Source of the DNA: Chitinophagaceae bacterium UBA1930
GTDB taxonomy: Bacteria; Bacteroidota; Bacteroidia; Chitinophagales; Chitinophagaceae
NCBI GenBank assembly: GCA_002337145.1
Contig: DDFK01000002.1
Location: forward strand, 806,001-870,000
Direction: 5' to 3'
Length of the DNA stretch: 64,000 nt
How positions within the stretch are numbered: the first letter of the stretch is position 1; every line of letters starts with the position of its first letter. Shown here piece after piece: positions 53,359-62,641 of the stretch. The position numbers were made by a program, and so were the translations under genes. The notes under the pieces are model-generated. The model was not told the origin of the DNA and did not search any database. It saw nothing but the letters and a program-made list of their open reading frames with translations.

Positions 53359-54567
53359 TTACTGCAACAATTGCTGCAAGGCCTTAAAGTCAAATTGTTT
53401 GTTGAAGTGCTCGAACATCCTTAACGAAGACGGCATGGTAACGTACCGGAAAGCTACCGTTATCAACTGCGGCTTTGCAGGGCTTGCTGCCACTGGCTGA
53501 AAATACGCTGGGTTATATTGATACAGTGGTTCGCTTTTGTTTTCCTTGTCATAAAACTTCCAGAAGCGGTTGTAATTGGTTCTTTCTGCCAGCTTGGCTT
53601 TATAGTTTTGCGAATTGTCTTCAGTGCGGTTGATGACTGCCTGTGCCAACAGCCACTCTTCATTGTGATTGGTCAATGCCTTTTTTGCAACAGCAATTTT
53701 ATCGGCTACATCTGCTTCCCAACTGCTGTATAGCTTTAAGCTGCTGCTACTATGTTCTTCAGTAAGTTTTGTTATCAGTTTTGGAAAATACAATTTTTCC
53801 CGCTCGTAATATTCCAACAGGCTTTGCAGGTATTGCTTGCGGCTTACGGGCAACAGTACTGGCAACTTGTTTTTCTTCACGAACCAATACCGATATACAT
53901 AATTGTTCCGGTTATTGGGTTTAATGTCTTTGTCTGCCACATCCTGAAAATAGCTGCTGCCATTATTAATGGATTCAATCAACTGCTCATTGTTACAGGT
54001 CATGTAAGTAAACAGGTTCATCAATTGTGCGTTCACATCTGCCGGTTTATGGTTCTTCCAGTCCGAAAACTGTAGGCCAAAATCATACTCGCCCATACTG
54101 CTGCCAAACGGCTCATGCAAAAAACGGCTCAATGTATTTATGGGAATGCTATTTACATATACCCGTAAAATGGTGCTGTATTCACTGTTCCTTGTCAGTT
54201 TTCCTTTGGCACAGAAATATTCATATAGTGCCGATTGGAAACTATATTGGCCCAATTTATTACTGCCCAAATACTTGTAGCCTTCTGTGGTATAGATGCT
54301 TTCCCAATTGCCTCCGGTAAGGTTAAAACCGATATGGCTTTGGGCTTCTATCTTTTCTATGTCGCCCAATGTTTTTTTTGCCATGGCCTTGTCTGCTGCT
54401 GTGGCCATGCTGTTGAAATATGCTGCCCTTACTGCAGGCCAGGGATATTGGGCAGCCGTAAGATACTTGCCTGTAACAGTGTCCAATTCTGCATTGGTCT
54501 TACAATCCTGTGCATGGGCAAACTGCCATGCCATCAATAAACCCAATAATGCGAAGGCTGGTTTCAT
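53359..54567 (-). CDS. Exported protein, module copy 2 (second gene)
   Basis: Protein of 402 residues with signal peptide (LLGLLMAWQFAHAQ). Homologous to the 45778-47079 product: HIGFNLTGGN, YSTILRVYVNSI, FVKKNKLPVLLPVSRKQYLQSLLEYYEREK, YQYNPAYFQ. It begins 38 bases after the stop of its TPR partner (54606-56690), the same order as in copy 1 at 43.6-47.1 kb. Function unknown. Confidence 0.82.
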   Translation of the reverse strand: MKPAFALLGLLMAWQFAHAQDCKTNAELDTVTGKYLTAAQYPWPAVRAAYFNSMATAADKAMAKKTLGDIEKIEAQSHIGFNLTGGNWESIYTTEGYKYLGSNKLGQYSFQSALYEYFCAKGKLTRNSEYSTILRVYVNSIPINTLSRFLHEPFGSSMGEYDFGLQFSDWKNHKPADVNAQLMNLFTYMTCNNEQLIESINNGSSYFQDVADKDIKPNNRNNYVYRYWFVKKNKLPVLLPVSRKQYLQSLLEYYEREKLYFPKLITKLTEEHSSSSLKLYSSWEADVADKIAVAKKALTNHNEEWLLAQAVINRTEDNSQNYKAKLAERTNYNRFWKFYDKENKSEPLYQYNPAYFQPVAASPAKPQLITVAFRYVTMPSSLRMFEHFNKQFDFKALQQLLQ

Positions 54568-54605
54568 GGTATATTTTTTTTGATATTGCTTGCTTGATTC
54601 CTTAT

Positions 54606-56690
54606 TTATTTTCCAAACCCATTGATGGCTCCAGACATATTACCTGAAACCAGGCTCATGCGGCCTGAAACAGAAATGCTTACACTCGGGTCGTTCACCA
54701 TGCCTGCAGGGTCGCTTACTGTATTTGACCCCGCAGTGATTTTTGCTTCGCCTGTGGCATACACATCTTCTATGCCACGGTTGCTGAATTCGATGCCCAT
54801 GCCTGCCTTTACAGAAGCACTTACCTGTAACGGGCCTTTGCCTACCGAAATGCTTTTGTCAATCGCAGTGGCTTCTAGAGTGCCCTTCACAAAATGGTTG
54901 TTGCCTGCATTGTCAAACTTGTAATTGAGATTGCCACTTAGCTTCCCCGCATCAAATGTTATGGATGATTTGCCGCACTCAAATGCCATGGTGCATACCT
55001 TAAAATCCAGTGCGGATTTGTATGCACAATGCATATCGTCAAAATCGGCCAGCCTGTACCTTGATTCTTGTTTCTCAGGGGTGGTGCACTGGCCATATTT
55101 ATTGGTGGCAAGGTATCTGGTGTTGCCAAGTGCTGCCAGCCATGCTTTTTGGGCAGCAATTTTTGTTGCCTCAAACACATTGGGCTCCTGTACAAACTGT
55201 TGCCAATACAGTTCTTCGTTTATTTTCAGGTATAGTTGGTGCAGGTAATTTTTGTATGCTTCCTCCAATGGCTTATTATAGTTGGTATATGCCCATACGC
55301 TGTATTTCTGCTGCACTACGCAATTGTCATAGCCCATGTTTTCGCCTTTCTTGGCAAGCTCTGTTTCTTTGTCCGCAATAAGGCTATTCTGTTTTTCCAG
55401 GCTTTTCCGTTGTGCTTCATCTTTGGCCATAAAATCTTTTACTAAATCATCTACCTGTTTCTTGGCCGTCTTTAAACGATAGGTTGCACCACCATCTTTG
55501 TTCATCTCTTCCAAGTTTTTTTCAGCTACTTTCCTATACATATTTTCTGTGGGCGATGCATTGGTTGACATTCCATTGATGCCATTATTCTGGTACTGGT
55601 TATATGCCTGTTGTGCTTTTTGTACAGCAGCCTGTTGATACGGGATGAGCTGTTTGGCAAGCACCATACTTTTTTCATTCACCTGTTTTTGAAAGGCATC
55701 CCAATCGTTGCTGAGCCTTATTTCCTCGTCATAAGATGTAGGTACATCCGGCCGTACAAATTTCCTCAGGCCCAATGGGTCAGGGTCGGGCCGGAAGGGT
55801 TTACGCATGTCACTGCCTTTTATTTTATAGCCCAACTTACGTAGCTTGTTGAACTTGTCAAGCGAATAGCTGTATTGCATGGAGTTTTTCAGTTTCTCAA
55901 TGGCTTTGGGTATGTTGCCCTTGCTTTCCTGTATCAGGCATTGTGTATAGTTGGCCTGCGGATGATAGGCAAAAGCCTTGACTGTCTTTTCGAGGTTGAT
56001 GTCGGCCTTGTCCACCTCGCCCAGATAGAACCAGGCTTGCCCAAGGTTATTGAGAATGGTGGTATTGTCAGGATACTGTTTGTTCAGGTATTCCAGCAAA
56101 GGAATGGCCCGGTGCGGTGCACCCCCCATGCTAAGCATAGCTGCAAAATTGCTGAGTAGGTCGGCATCCGATGGGTTGTCTGCACAGCACCGCCCAATCA
56201 TGTATACGGCAATTTCCAGGTTGCCGGATACCCAATAGCCAAGGGCTGCATTGCCTGTGGCTTCAGCATTGTACTGATTTGTTTTGAAAGAAGTGTACAC
56301 TTGTTGTGCAAACAGTTTGGCATCATTGCTAACGGATTTCTCCACATAATCGTTTAACGTTTTGATATAGGCCGGAAGGGTAGATGCCGTGAGTACTATT
56401 TTAGGGATGGCATCTATAAGTACTGCATTGCGTTTTGGCACGCCATCGCCACCTGTTGCCATGGCTACCTGTGCATCGGTAGTGCTGGCTGCCAAGGCAG
56501 GTACTGAGCCTGGCATTTGGATGCCCATTTGTTCCATCATCTTGCGTTGCTCCGGTGTAAGCTTGTCCAAGCCCCCCTGTGCTGCTTTCTGCTTTTGCTG
56601 TACCCCTTTTACAGTGGTGGGGTTACTGTTCTGTGCAAAGCCTGTAACAAAACTTAGGTGCAACAAAACGATAGTTATCTGTTTTTTCAT
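54606..56690 (-). CDS. Exported TPR protein, module copy 2 (large subunit)
   Basis: Protein of 694 residues starting at signal peptide MKKQITIVLLHLSFVTGFAQ. Order: LTPEQRKMMEQMGI (about residue 45), helical and TPR region (residues 130-290; ILNNLGQAWFYLGEVDKADINL), long helical coiled segment (340-540) and a C-terminal beta-rich Gly/Ser domain (ISVGKGPLQVSASVKAGMG). Two Cys-containing motifs (MHCAYK, FECGK) align with those of copy 1. ATG at 56741 would add 17 residues without signal character and is rejected. Preceded by promoter copy C. Confidence 0.85.
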   Translation of the reverse strand: MKKQITIVLLHLSFVTGFAQNSNPTTVKGVQQKQKAAQGGLDKLTPEQRKMMEQMGIQMPGSVPALAASTTDAQVAMATGGDGVPKRNAVLIDAIPKIVLTASTLPAYIKTLNDYVEKSVSNDAKLFAQQVYTSFKTNQYNAEATGNAALGYWVSGNLEIAVYMIGRCCADNPSDADLLSNFAAMLSMGGAPHRAIPLLEYLNKQYPDNTTILNNLGQAWFYLGEVDKADINLEKTVKAFAYHPQANYTQCLIQESKGNIPKAIEKLKNSMQYSYSLDKFNKLRKLGYKIKGSDMRKPFRPDPDPLGLRKFVRPDVPTSYDEEIRLSNDWDAFQKQVNEKSMVLAKQLIPYQQAAVQKAQQAYNQYQNNGINGMSTNASPTENMYRKVAEKNLEEMNKDGGATYRLKTAKKQVDDLVKDFMAKDEAQRKSLEKQNSLIADKETELAKKGENMGYDNCVVQQKYSVWAYTNYNKPLEEAYKNYLHQLYLKINEELYWQQFVQEPNVFEATKIAAQKAWLAALGNTRYLATNKYGQCTTPEKQESRYRLADFDDMHCAYKSALDFKVCTMAFECGKSSITFDAGKLSGNLNYKFDNAGNNHFVKGTLEATAIDKSISVGKGPLQVSASVKAGMGIEFSNRGIEDVYATGEAKITAGSNTVSDPAGMVNDPSVSISVSGRMSLVSGNMSGAINGFGK

Positions 56691-56847
56691 GGAGAAAATT
56701 TTAGTGGACCTTGATTTTGTTGTAGGATATTGTATGGACACAATGATTGTTTCTGGATGACCGCTCTAGGCAGTATGATGGCCAAAACCCATAATGCATT
56801 ACATACGATATTGACCCAGCAATAAAAACCTTCCTATATTGATTGTG

Positions 56848-56896
56848 TAAATGTATAGGCAACAGCTTTGGAGGACCATCATCTAAAAGCATGATT
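56848..56896 (-). promoter_or_regulatory. Shared dyad promoter, copy C
   Basis: On the minus strand: AATCAT (56896-56891), 8 bases, ATGATG (56882-56877), overlapping TGG (56878-56876) in place of TTG, 20 bases, TACATTTA (56855-56848). Spacing is identical to copies A and B. It lies 158 bases before the start codon of the TPR gene, implying a longer leader than the other copies. Confidence 0.6.
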
Positions 56897-57225
56897 TTTA
56901 GTATTATTACATGCAGAGAAAGGGGAGTGGCTATACATGAATTTTATTGACAATCGGATGAGGAAGAGTGATTGAAATACTTTATGTTTTCCTGAAGCAG
57001 ACGATAAAAATTACTGATTGTATTCTTGCAGGTCTTTGATTTTTAAAGCAATCAAGCAAGACCTAAAAGCAGTTGTTTGTATGGGCAATATCATCATGCA
57101 ACAAGCCTATGCAATTGCATAGGCTTGTTGTGAAAAAAGGACACAGTATGTTGCAGTTTTTAGGGATAGTCTAAACTTGATGCCTGCTTACAATATAACC
57201 TATGGGAAAGGCTGCTGTTGGTAAT
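56897..57225. other. Intergenic region between module copy 2 and the propeller gene
   Basis: No gene. The only clear structure is the 32-bp palindrome described separately (57099-57130). Confidence 0.5.
57099..57130. repeat. Perfect 32-bp palindrome
   Basis: Sixteen bases (CAACAAGCCTATGCAA at 57099-57114) are followed immediately by their exact reverse complement. It lies downstream of the propeller gene stop (minus strand). No T-run follows on that strand; on the plus strand it is followed by TGAAAAAAGG. It could be a terminator stem, a recombination site or an operator. Confidence 0.75.
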
Positions 57226-59487
57226 TTATTTTACCACAAGCTTTTCTGTTTGTACATCGCCTTTACTGTTTCTTATCTGCAATGTGTACAAGCCCTTTGG
57301 CAGGCTGGAGATATTGATGCTTTCGTTGCTTACATTGTTTAATTGCTTTGCAAGTACCGCTCTGCCAATATTGTCTATAATTGTTACCATTGTCAAATTG
57401 CTGCCATTAATGAAAACCAGGTTGCTGGCAGGGTTGGGGTACACTGTAAATACAGGTTTGCTGCTCAATGTTACAGTTGCAATTTCGCTGAAAGTGCTGC
57501 TTCCGTCCCTATCAAAACTCTGGAGCCTATAATAGGCAAAAGCCGCATGGGTGTTTGGTGCATTGTCTGTATAGCTATAGTTTCCGTTGCCATTGCCTCT
57601 TGCATTGAGGCTACCAATAGCTGTAAATGAAATACCATCGGCACTGCGTTGAATGTTGAAATAGCTTGTATTTACCTCATTGGCTGTTTGCCAATTAAGC
57701 GAAACGTGATTGCTTTGTAGCTGTGCATTAAAAGACAGCAACTTTACAGGCAGGGCTGCACCGGTTATCTTGCTTACGGTACTGGTGCCAGCGTTGGCAG
57801 TATAGATATTGCCCGAAGAAGCATCCAGGGCCAAGGCCACAGGGTTGGTGCCGCCTGCAAGTGTGGCCCATGCCTGCGTCACGGTTCCTGCTGGGGTTAT
57901 CTTACTAATGGTATTGTTGCTGTAATTGGCAGTATAGATATTGCCTGCTGCATCTATCTTCATTATGGCTATCATGTACTGCCATCCGTTGCCGTTAGCC
58001 AATGTGGCCCATGTTTGCGTCACAGTTCCTGCTGGGGTTATCTTGCTAATGGTATTGTTGCCATAATTGGCTGTATAGATATTCCCCGATGCATCCATCA
58101 CCATTCCTTCGGGCGAAGTACCGCCTGCCAGTGTAGCCCAAGCCTGCGTCACGGTTCCTGCTGGGCTTATCTTACTGATAGTGCTGTTCCCATCATTGGC
58201 CGTATAGATATTCCCTGATGCATCAATTGCCATTGCTTCAGCGGGCACAGGCAGCGTGGCCCATGCTTGTGTCACGGTTCCCGAAGACGTTATCTTGCTG
58301 ATGGTGCTGTTGAAGTTGCTGGTATATACATTGCCCGAAGCATCTATTACTATGCTCCAGGGCGAAGTGCCGCTTGCCAACGTAGCCCAAGCCTGCGTAA
58401 CGGCTCCCGAAGAGGTTATTTTGCTGATGGTATTGTTGCCACGATTGGCTGTGTAAATATTGCCTGAACCATCTATTGCTATTGCATCGGGGCCTGCACC
58501 GTTAGCCAACGTGGCCCATGCCTGTGTCGCAGTTCCGCCCGCAGTTACCTGACTTACTGTATTGGTGCCAAAGTTGGCCGTGTACACATTGCCCGATGCA
58601 TCAATGGCTATGGCAGCGGGGTTGGCAGGTATGGACAGGTTGGCCCATGCCTGTGTCACAGTTCCCGCAGCGGTTATTTTGCTTACCGTACTGTTGTTGT
58701 TATTGGCTGTATAAATATTGCCCGATGCATCCAGGGTTATTGCTTGTGGCAAAGCACCAGTACCCCAGCTCTGTGTTATGGTTGCAATTGAGTTTATTTT
58801 GTACACATTAAAATTCGAGCTGGCAACATACACATTCAAAGAGGCATCCACCACCAATGCTTGGGGCGTGCCGCCAGGCAATGTGCACCAGGTTCCTGTA
58901 CTGCCACCCAATGAGGTCCTGCTTATAGTGCCATTATTGTTGGCCGTATAGATATTACTGCCCGAAGCATCTATTGCCAGTCCATTAATATGCGGAAGGC
59001 TTGTTATGGTGGCCCATGCCTGCGTTACTGTACTTGATGAATAGATCCTTTTGCTGATGGTGCCATTGTTATTGCCTGTATAAACGTTCAAAGAGGCATC
59101 CACAGCTATTGCATGCGGATATGCATCACCCGCCAATGTTGCATAATTAAATGTTACCACTCCTGTTGGCGTAACCAAACTTACCGTGTTGCTATAATTG
59201 GCGGTGTACACATTGCCCGATGCATCAATGGCCATTGCCTGCGGCAAAGCATTACTTGCCAATGTGGCCCATGCTTGCGTAACAGTTCCTGAAGAAGTTA
59301 TTTTGCTGATTGTGTTGTTTGCATTGGCCGTGTACACATTGCCCGAAGCATCGGTGGCAACACTCCAGGGAGTGGTACCCGAGGCGTTTAGGGTTGCCCA
59401 GTTCTGGGTTACGGTTTGTGCCTGCAATGCTTTTCTGCTGCCTAGCATAAAGACGGAAAAACAAAAAACAAGTAGTACGTTCTTCAT
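57226..59487 (-). CDS. Secreted beta-propeller repeat protein with T9SS sorting domain
   Basis: Protein of 753 residues starting at signal peptide MKNVLLVFCFSVFMLG. Residues 25-555 consist of about 13 repeats of 40-43 residues with the consensus VTQAWATLA..P-x-A-x-AIDASGNIYTANxxNTISKIT, an NHL/SMP-30-like beta-propeller blade. A fibronectin-like region follows (LNWQTANEVNTSYFNIQRS) and the C-terminal 75 residues are a T9SS sorting domain (VYPNPASNLVFING, GLYTLQIRNSKGD, EKLVVK end). The open frame upstream of 59487 has no signal sequence. Likely cell-surface or released; ligand unknown. Confidence 0.9.
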   Translation of the reverse strand: MKNVLLVFCFSVFMLGSRKALQAQTVTQNWATLNASGTTPWSVATDASGNVYTANANNTISKITSSGTVTQAWATLASNALPQAMAIDASGNVYTANYSNTVSLVTPTGVVTFNYATLAGDAYPHAIAVDASLNVYTGNNNGTISKRIYSSSTVTQAWATITSLPHINGLAIDASGSNIYTANNNGTISRTSLGGSTGTWCTLPGGTPQALVVDASLNVYVASSNFNVYKINSIATITQSWGTGALPQAITLDASGNIYTANNNNSTVSKITAAGTVTQAWANLSIPANPAAIAIDASGNVYTANFGTNTVSQVTAGGTATQAWATLANGAGPDAIAIDGSGNIYTANRGNNTISKITSSGAVTQAWATLASGTSPWSIVIDASGNVYTSNFNSTISKITSSGTVTQAWATLPVPAEAMAIDASGNIYTANDGNSTISKISPAGTVTQAWATLAGGTSPEGMVMDASGNIYTANYGNNTISKITPAGTVTQTWATLANGNGWQYMIAIMKIDAAGNIYTANYSNNTISKITPAGTVTQAWATLAGGTNPVALALDASSGNIYTANAGTSTVSKITGAALPVKLLSFNAQLQSNHVSLNWQTANEVNTSYFNIQRSADGISFTAIGSLNARGNGNGNYSYTDNAPNTHAAFAYYRLQSFDRDGSSTFSEIATVTLSSKPVFTVYPNPASNLVFINGSNLTMVTIIDNIGRAVLAKQLNNVSNESINISSLPKGLYTLQIRNSKGDVQTEKLVVK

Positions 59488-59532
59488 AAAAGTTGTTTTG
59501 ATGTTTTGTGCAACAAATTTCAAAAAGATAGG

Positions 59533-59567
59533 ACGATTGGCAGGGTACCTGTTTTCCGGTATTTTGA
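59533..59567 (+). promoter_or_regulatory. Predicted promoter of the 7TM kinase-regulator pair
   Basis: ACGATTG (59533-59539), 20 bases, TATTTTGA (59560-59567). Half-site, -33 element and spacing match promoter copy B, but no AATCAT is found 8 bases before it. Start codon 35 bases downstream. Confidence 0.45.
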
Positions 59568-59602
59568 AGAGGATAATGGGAATGTAATTTAGTATTTTTA
59601 AT

Positions 59603-61531
59603 TTGAAGCTCAAACAGGATTTTATTTTGAAACAGGTACGCCAATTTCTTTTGTTGTTACTGGTAACATGCACCTGCTTTGATGCAATGGCCACGCAACC
59701 GGATACGCTTTTGTTGGGCACTGCCAATAGCTACCAATTGCTTCCGTATATGGATTACATAGAGGATGCAGGGCGGGGCCTGTCAATTGACGGAGCGGTT
59801 GACCGTTTCCAACAAGGCGAGTACCAAAAAACTACGGCTCCGGTCACATTCAATGCGGGTATTACCTTTTCTGCTTTCTGGTTCAGGTTCTCCATTAAAA
59901 ACACAACACCGCAAACACGTAACCTTGTTTTGGGGATAGCCGAAAAAGTGGATACACTATGGTTGTACCAACAACAGCAAGGCAAAGTGCAACAGCTTGC
60001 TGCTACTGGCTTTGCATACAGTTATGCAACAAGGCCCATTGGCAACAGGAACTTTTTATTTGGTATCAGCATTCCGCCCAATACCAGCATAACCTATTAC
60101 CTGCTGGCCAAGAACAGTGCCGACTATATGTACATTCCCTTTGTGTTGAAAGATGCGGGCACTTATCTTGCTTACGAAACATCCCGCTACCAATTGCTTT
60201 CCATCTATATTGGCTTCTTTCTGTTTGTTATACTGTTCAATATTTTCCTGTATGGCTCGCTTAGGGACAAGCTGCATATCTGGTATGCGTTGTACGTATT
60301 GGTGTCATTGGTGTACCTGATGATGGAAGACGGTATCACTTACGAACTGGTATTGAAATACACACCATCGTTGCGGTGGCTTTTTAATGAAGAGTACTGG
60401 TGGTATGGGTTAATGGTACTGTGGCTGTATGTAATGCAACTGGTGCTTAACCAAACAAGGGCCAACAGTAGGTTTTACCTGCTTACAAAAATGGTAATGG
60501 CCGTGCTGTGCCTACGCATATTGATAGCCTTTATAACAGAAATAAAGCTTGTGTCTTTTAGCAGGCCGTTGACGCATGTGATTTTCAATATTGGCGACAT
60601 TGCTTTTTTAATGGGCTGTGCGTTGTTGCTTGCAGGCGTTATCGAAAAAATAATCCAAAAGTCGAAGCCAGCGGTTTACTATCTTATTGCGATTGTTTTC
60701 GGGCTGGCAGGCACCCTCAATATTTACTTTAACTATATAGGGCTAACCAATATTAACCTGGTTGAACCCAATGCCATGATTGTGGGGCTTGCCATAGAAA
60801 TTGCGATACTGTCTTTTATACTTACTGTTCGGTACAACTTATTGAAGCGGGAAAAAGAAAAGCTCCTATTTGAAGTAAATGCATACCAAAAGACCTTGTT
60901 GGAAAAGATACTGGCAATAGAGGAGGATGAGCGTAAGCGGCTTGGCGAGGACCTGCATGACGATATTGGGGGCACTGTAAGCAGCCTGCACTTGTATGCA
61001 ACAAACTATTTCCTTAAACATGCTGCTGCAAATAATGAAGATGCTTTGTACAGGGAACAGCTCATTCGTCAACTGGGCAATCTTGCAGTGCAGGTAAGGG
61101 ATGTGGCCCACGACCTGATGCCCAAGGATTTTGAAAGCAGGGGCATTATTGCTGTGCTCTCAGAAAAAGTGGATGGCCTCAATGCAAATGGCAAGGTTAT
61201 TTTTGAGCTTATTCATACCGGCGATATTGATAGCATCCCTAGGCAGCTTCAAATAACCTGTTACAGGATCATTGTTGAGTTGGTCACCAATATCATCAAA
61301 CACGCAAAGGCATCGGCATCTACCATACACCTGAACGGTAATGAGGATTGTTTCCAGATTATTGTGGAAGATGACGGCATTGGTCTGGATGCCAATACAA
61401 AGTCTGATGGTATTGGGTTGAAAAATGTCCACAGCCGCATCAGGTACCTTCACGGTGCAATCAATATTGACAGTAATAAGCTCGGCACAACTGTAATCAT
61501 AGAAATCCCACTCACAAAAAATGTCCAATAG
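59603..61531 (+). CDS. 7TMR-DISM sensor histidine kinase
   Basis: Protein of 642 residues. Signal peptide (LLLLLVTCTCFDAMA), periplasmic 7TMR-DISMED2-type domain (residues 40-190; FWFRFSIKNTTPQTRNLVLGI in part), seven membrane segments (195-415), coiled coil, HisKA_3 domain with EDERKRLGEDLHDDIGG (His452) and HATPase (VELVTNIIKHAKA, EDDGIGLD, GIGLKNVHSRI). Partner regulator gene overlaps its end by 11 bases. DISM receptors usually detect small molecules or carbohydrates; ligand unknown. Confidence 0.95.
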   Translation: MKLKQDFILKQVRQFLLLLLVTCTCFDAMATQPDTLLLGTANSYQLLPYMDYIEDAGRGLSIDGAVDRFQQGEYQKTTAPVTFNAGITFSAFWFRFSIKNTTPQTRNLVLGIAEKVDTLWLYQQQQGKVQQLAATGFAYSYATRPIGNRNFLFGISIPPNTSITYYLLAKNSADYMYIPFVLKDAGTYLAYETSRYQLLSIYIGFFLFVILFNIFLYGSLRDKLHIWYALYVLVSLVYLMMEDGITYELVLKYTPSLRWLFNEEYWWYGLMVLWLYVMQLVLNQTRANSRFYLLTKMVMAVLCLRILIAFITEIKLVSFSRPLTHVIFNIGDIAFLMGCALLLAGVIEKIIQKSKPAVYYLIAIVFGLAGTLNIYFNYIGLTNINLVEPNAMIVGLAIEIAILSFILTVRYNLLKREKEKLLFEVNAYQKTLLEKILAIEEDERKRLGEDLHDDIGGTVSSLHLYATNYFLKHAAANNEDALYREQLIRQLGNLAVQVRDVAHDLMPKDFESRGIIAVLSEKVDGLNANGKVIFELIHTGDIDSIPRQLQITCYRIIVELVTNIIKHAKASASTIHLNGNEDCFQIIVEDDGIGLDANTKSDGIGLKNVHSRIRYLHGAINIDSNKLGTTVIIEIPLTKNVQ

Positions 61532-62159
61532 TATCCAGATCATTATTGCTGACGATCATTCCATCATGGCAGATGGTTATGAAAAAGTAATTCATGGCAA
61601 TACAGACCATACAGTGGTTGCAAAAGTGGGTAATGGGAAACTGTTATTGCAGGTACTTAATAGGACCGTGCCGCACCTGATTATTTTGGACCTGAACATG
61701 CCAGAAATGGATGGGCTGGAAACTGCTGCTTTCATCAAACGGAGACACCCATCCATAAAAATATTGGTGATTTCGATGTACGAAGACCTAGGCATCAAAA
61801 ACAAGTTACTTGACATGGGAATTGAAGGCTATATTTCCAAGACTACGGACGCCGCCCAATTGCTGGATGCGATAGATGGTATCATGAATGGCGGCGTGGT
61901 CTATCAAATAAAATCAACACAAAACAGTGTACCTCAACAATACAGCACGAACGATTCATTCAGGATGAAACACAAACTCAGCTCCAGGGAAGTGGAAATC
62001 ATTATACTGATAAAGGAGGGTAAAAGCAGTAAGGAAATAAGCAAGGTCTTATACCTAAGCGAATACACGGTAGAAACGCATCGGAAAAACATTTTTAAAA
62101 AGACCAATGTGAAATCGATGGGTGAACTGATTAAATGGGCGGTTGATAACCAATTGTGA
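61521..62159 (+). CDS. NarL/LuxR-type response regulator
   Basis: Regulator of 212 residues: receiver with IIADDH, Asp57 (ILDLNMPEMDG) and a conserved Lys in ISKTTD; C-terminal LuxR HTH (LSSREVEIIILIKEGKSSKEIS, in part; YLSEYTVETHRKNIFKK). Cognate to the overlapping 7TM kinase. It is the only NarL-type regulator here, so it may also serve the orphan kinase at 37270-39216, which has the same HisKA_3 type. Confidence 0.95.
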   Translation: MSNSIQIIIADDHSIMADGYEKVIHGNTDHTVVAKVGNGKLLLQVLNRTVPHLIILDLNMPEMDGLETAAFIKRRHPSIKILVISMYEDLGIKNKLLDMGIEGYISKTTDAAQLLDAIDGIMNGGVVYQIKSTQNSVPQQYSTNDSFRMKHKLSSREVEIIILIKEGKSSKEISKVLYLSEYTVETHRKNIFKKTNVKSMGELIKWAVDNQL

Positions 62160-62641
62160 ATGGATTTTTATTGAACTCACGCACTCACATCAATTTGTGA
62201 AAATTAGGATGTTAAAAAGCATGACGGCGTTTTTGGGAAAAGATAGGCTGCGTAAATTTACGTAATTGGTAATGTTTGTTGAGTAGTAATACGTTGTCTT
62301 TAAGTTTCTTTAAAAATAGCAGATTGTTTTTACTCATTTTACAAAAAATACTTCTTAATATTATCCCATAATATTAATTCTGATATTGGCATTGTAAGTA
62401 CATTGCAGGCTAAACAGAAAATCTGATTCCCCCACGATCAGGTTTGTGCCGTTCAAAACTAAACTCTTATGCATCAAGCTCAATTGATGTGCACGCCACG
62501 ATTATACCTGGGGGGCTGCAACAGAACAACTGCTATTGGTACAAGCGATTGTACAATGTCTGCTTTTTTGTACCTGTTAAATAACAAACAGGTTGCAATT
62601 TCCCTTGGCGAAATACCTTACACCAAACTTTCAGCAGGACT
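62160..62641. other. Intergenic region upstream of the last gene
   Basis: A/T-rich region without gene. A small hairpin (GTACAA-GCGA-TTGTAC, about 62549-62565) followed by a T-run near 62575 may end the regulator transcript. No copy of the dyad promoter was found. Confidence 0.4.

Noticed and set aside
57770..59440. Regularly spaced repeats that might suggest a CRISPR array
   Set aside because: The period is about 120-130 bp, the repeats are coding and in frame, and they form propeller blades.
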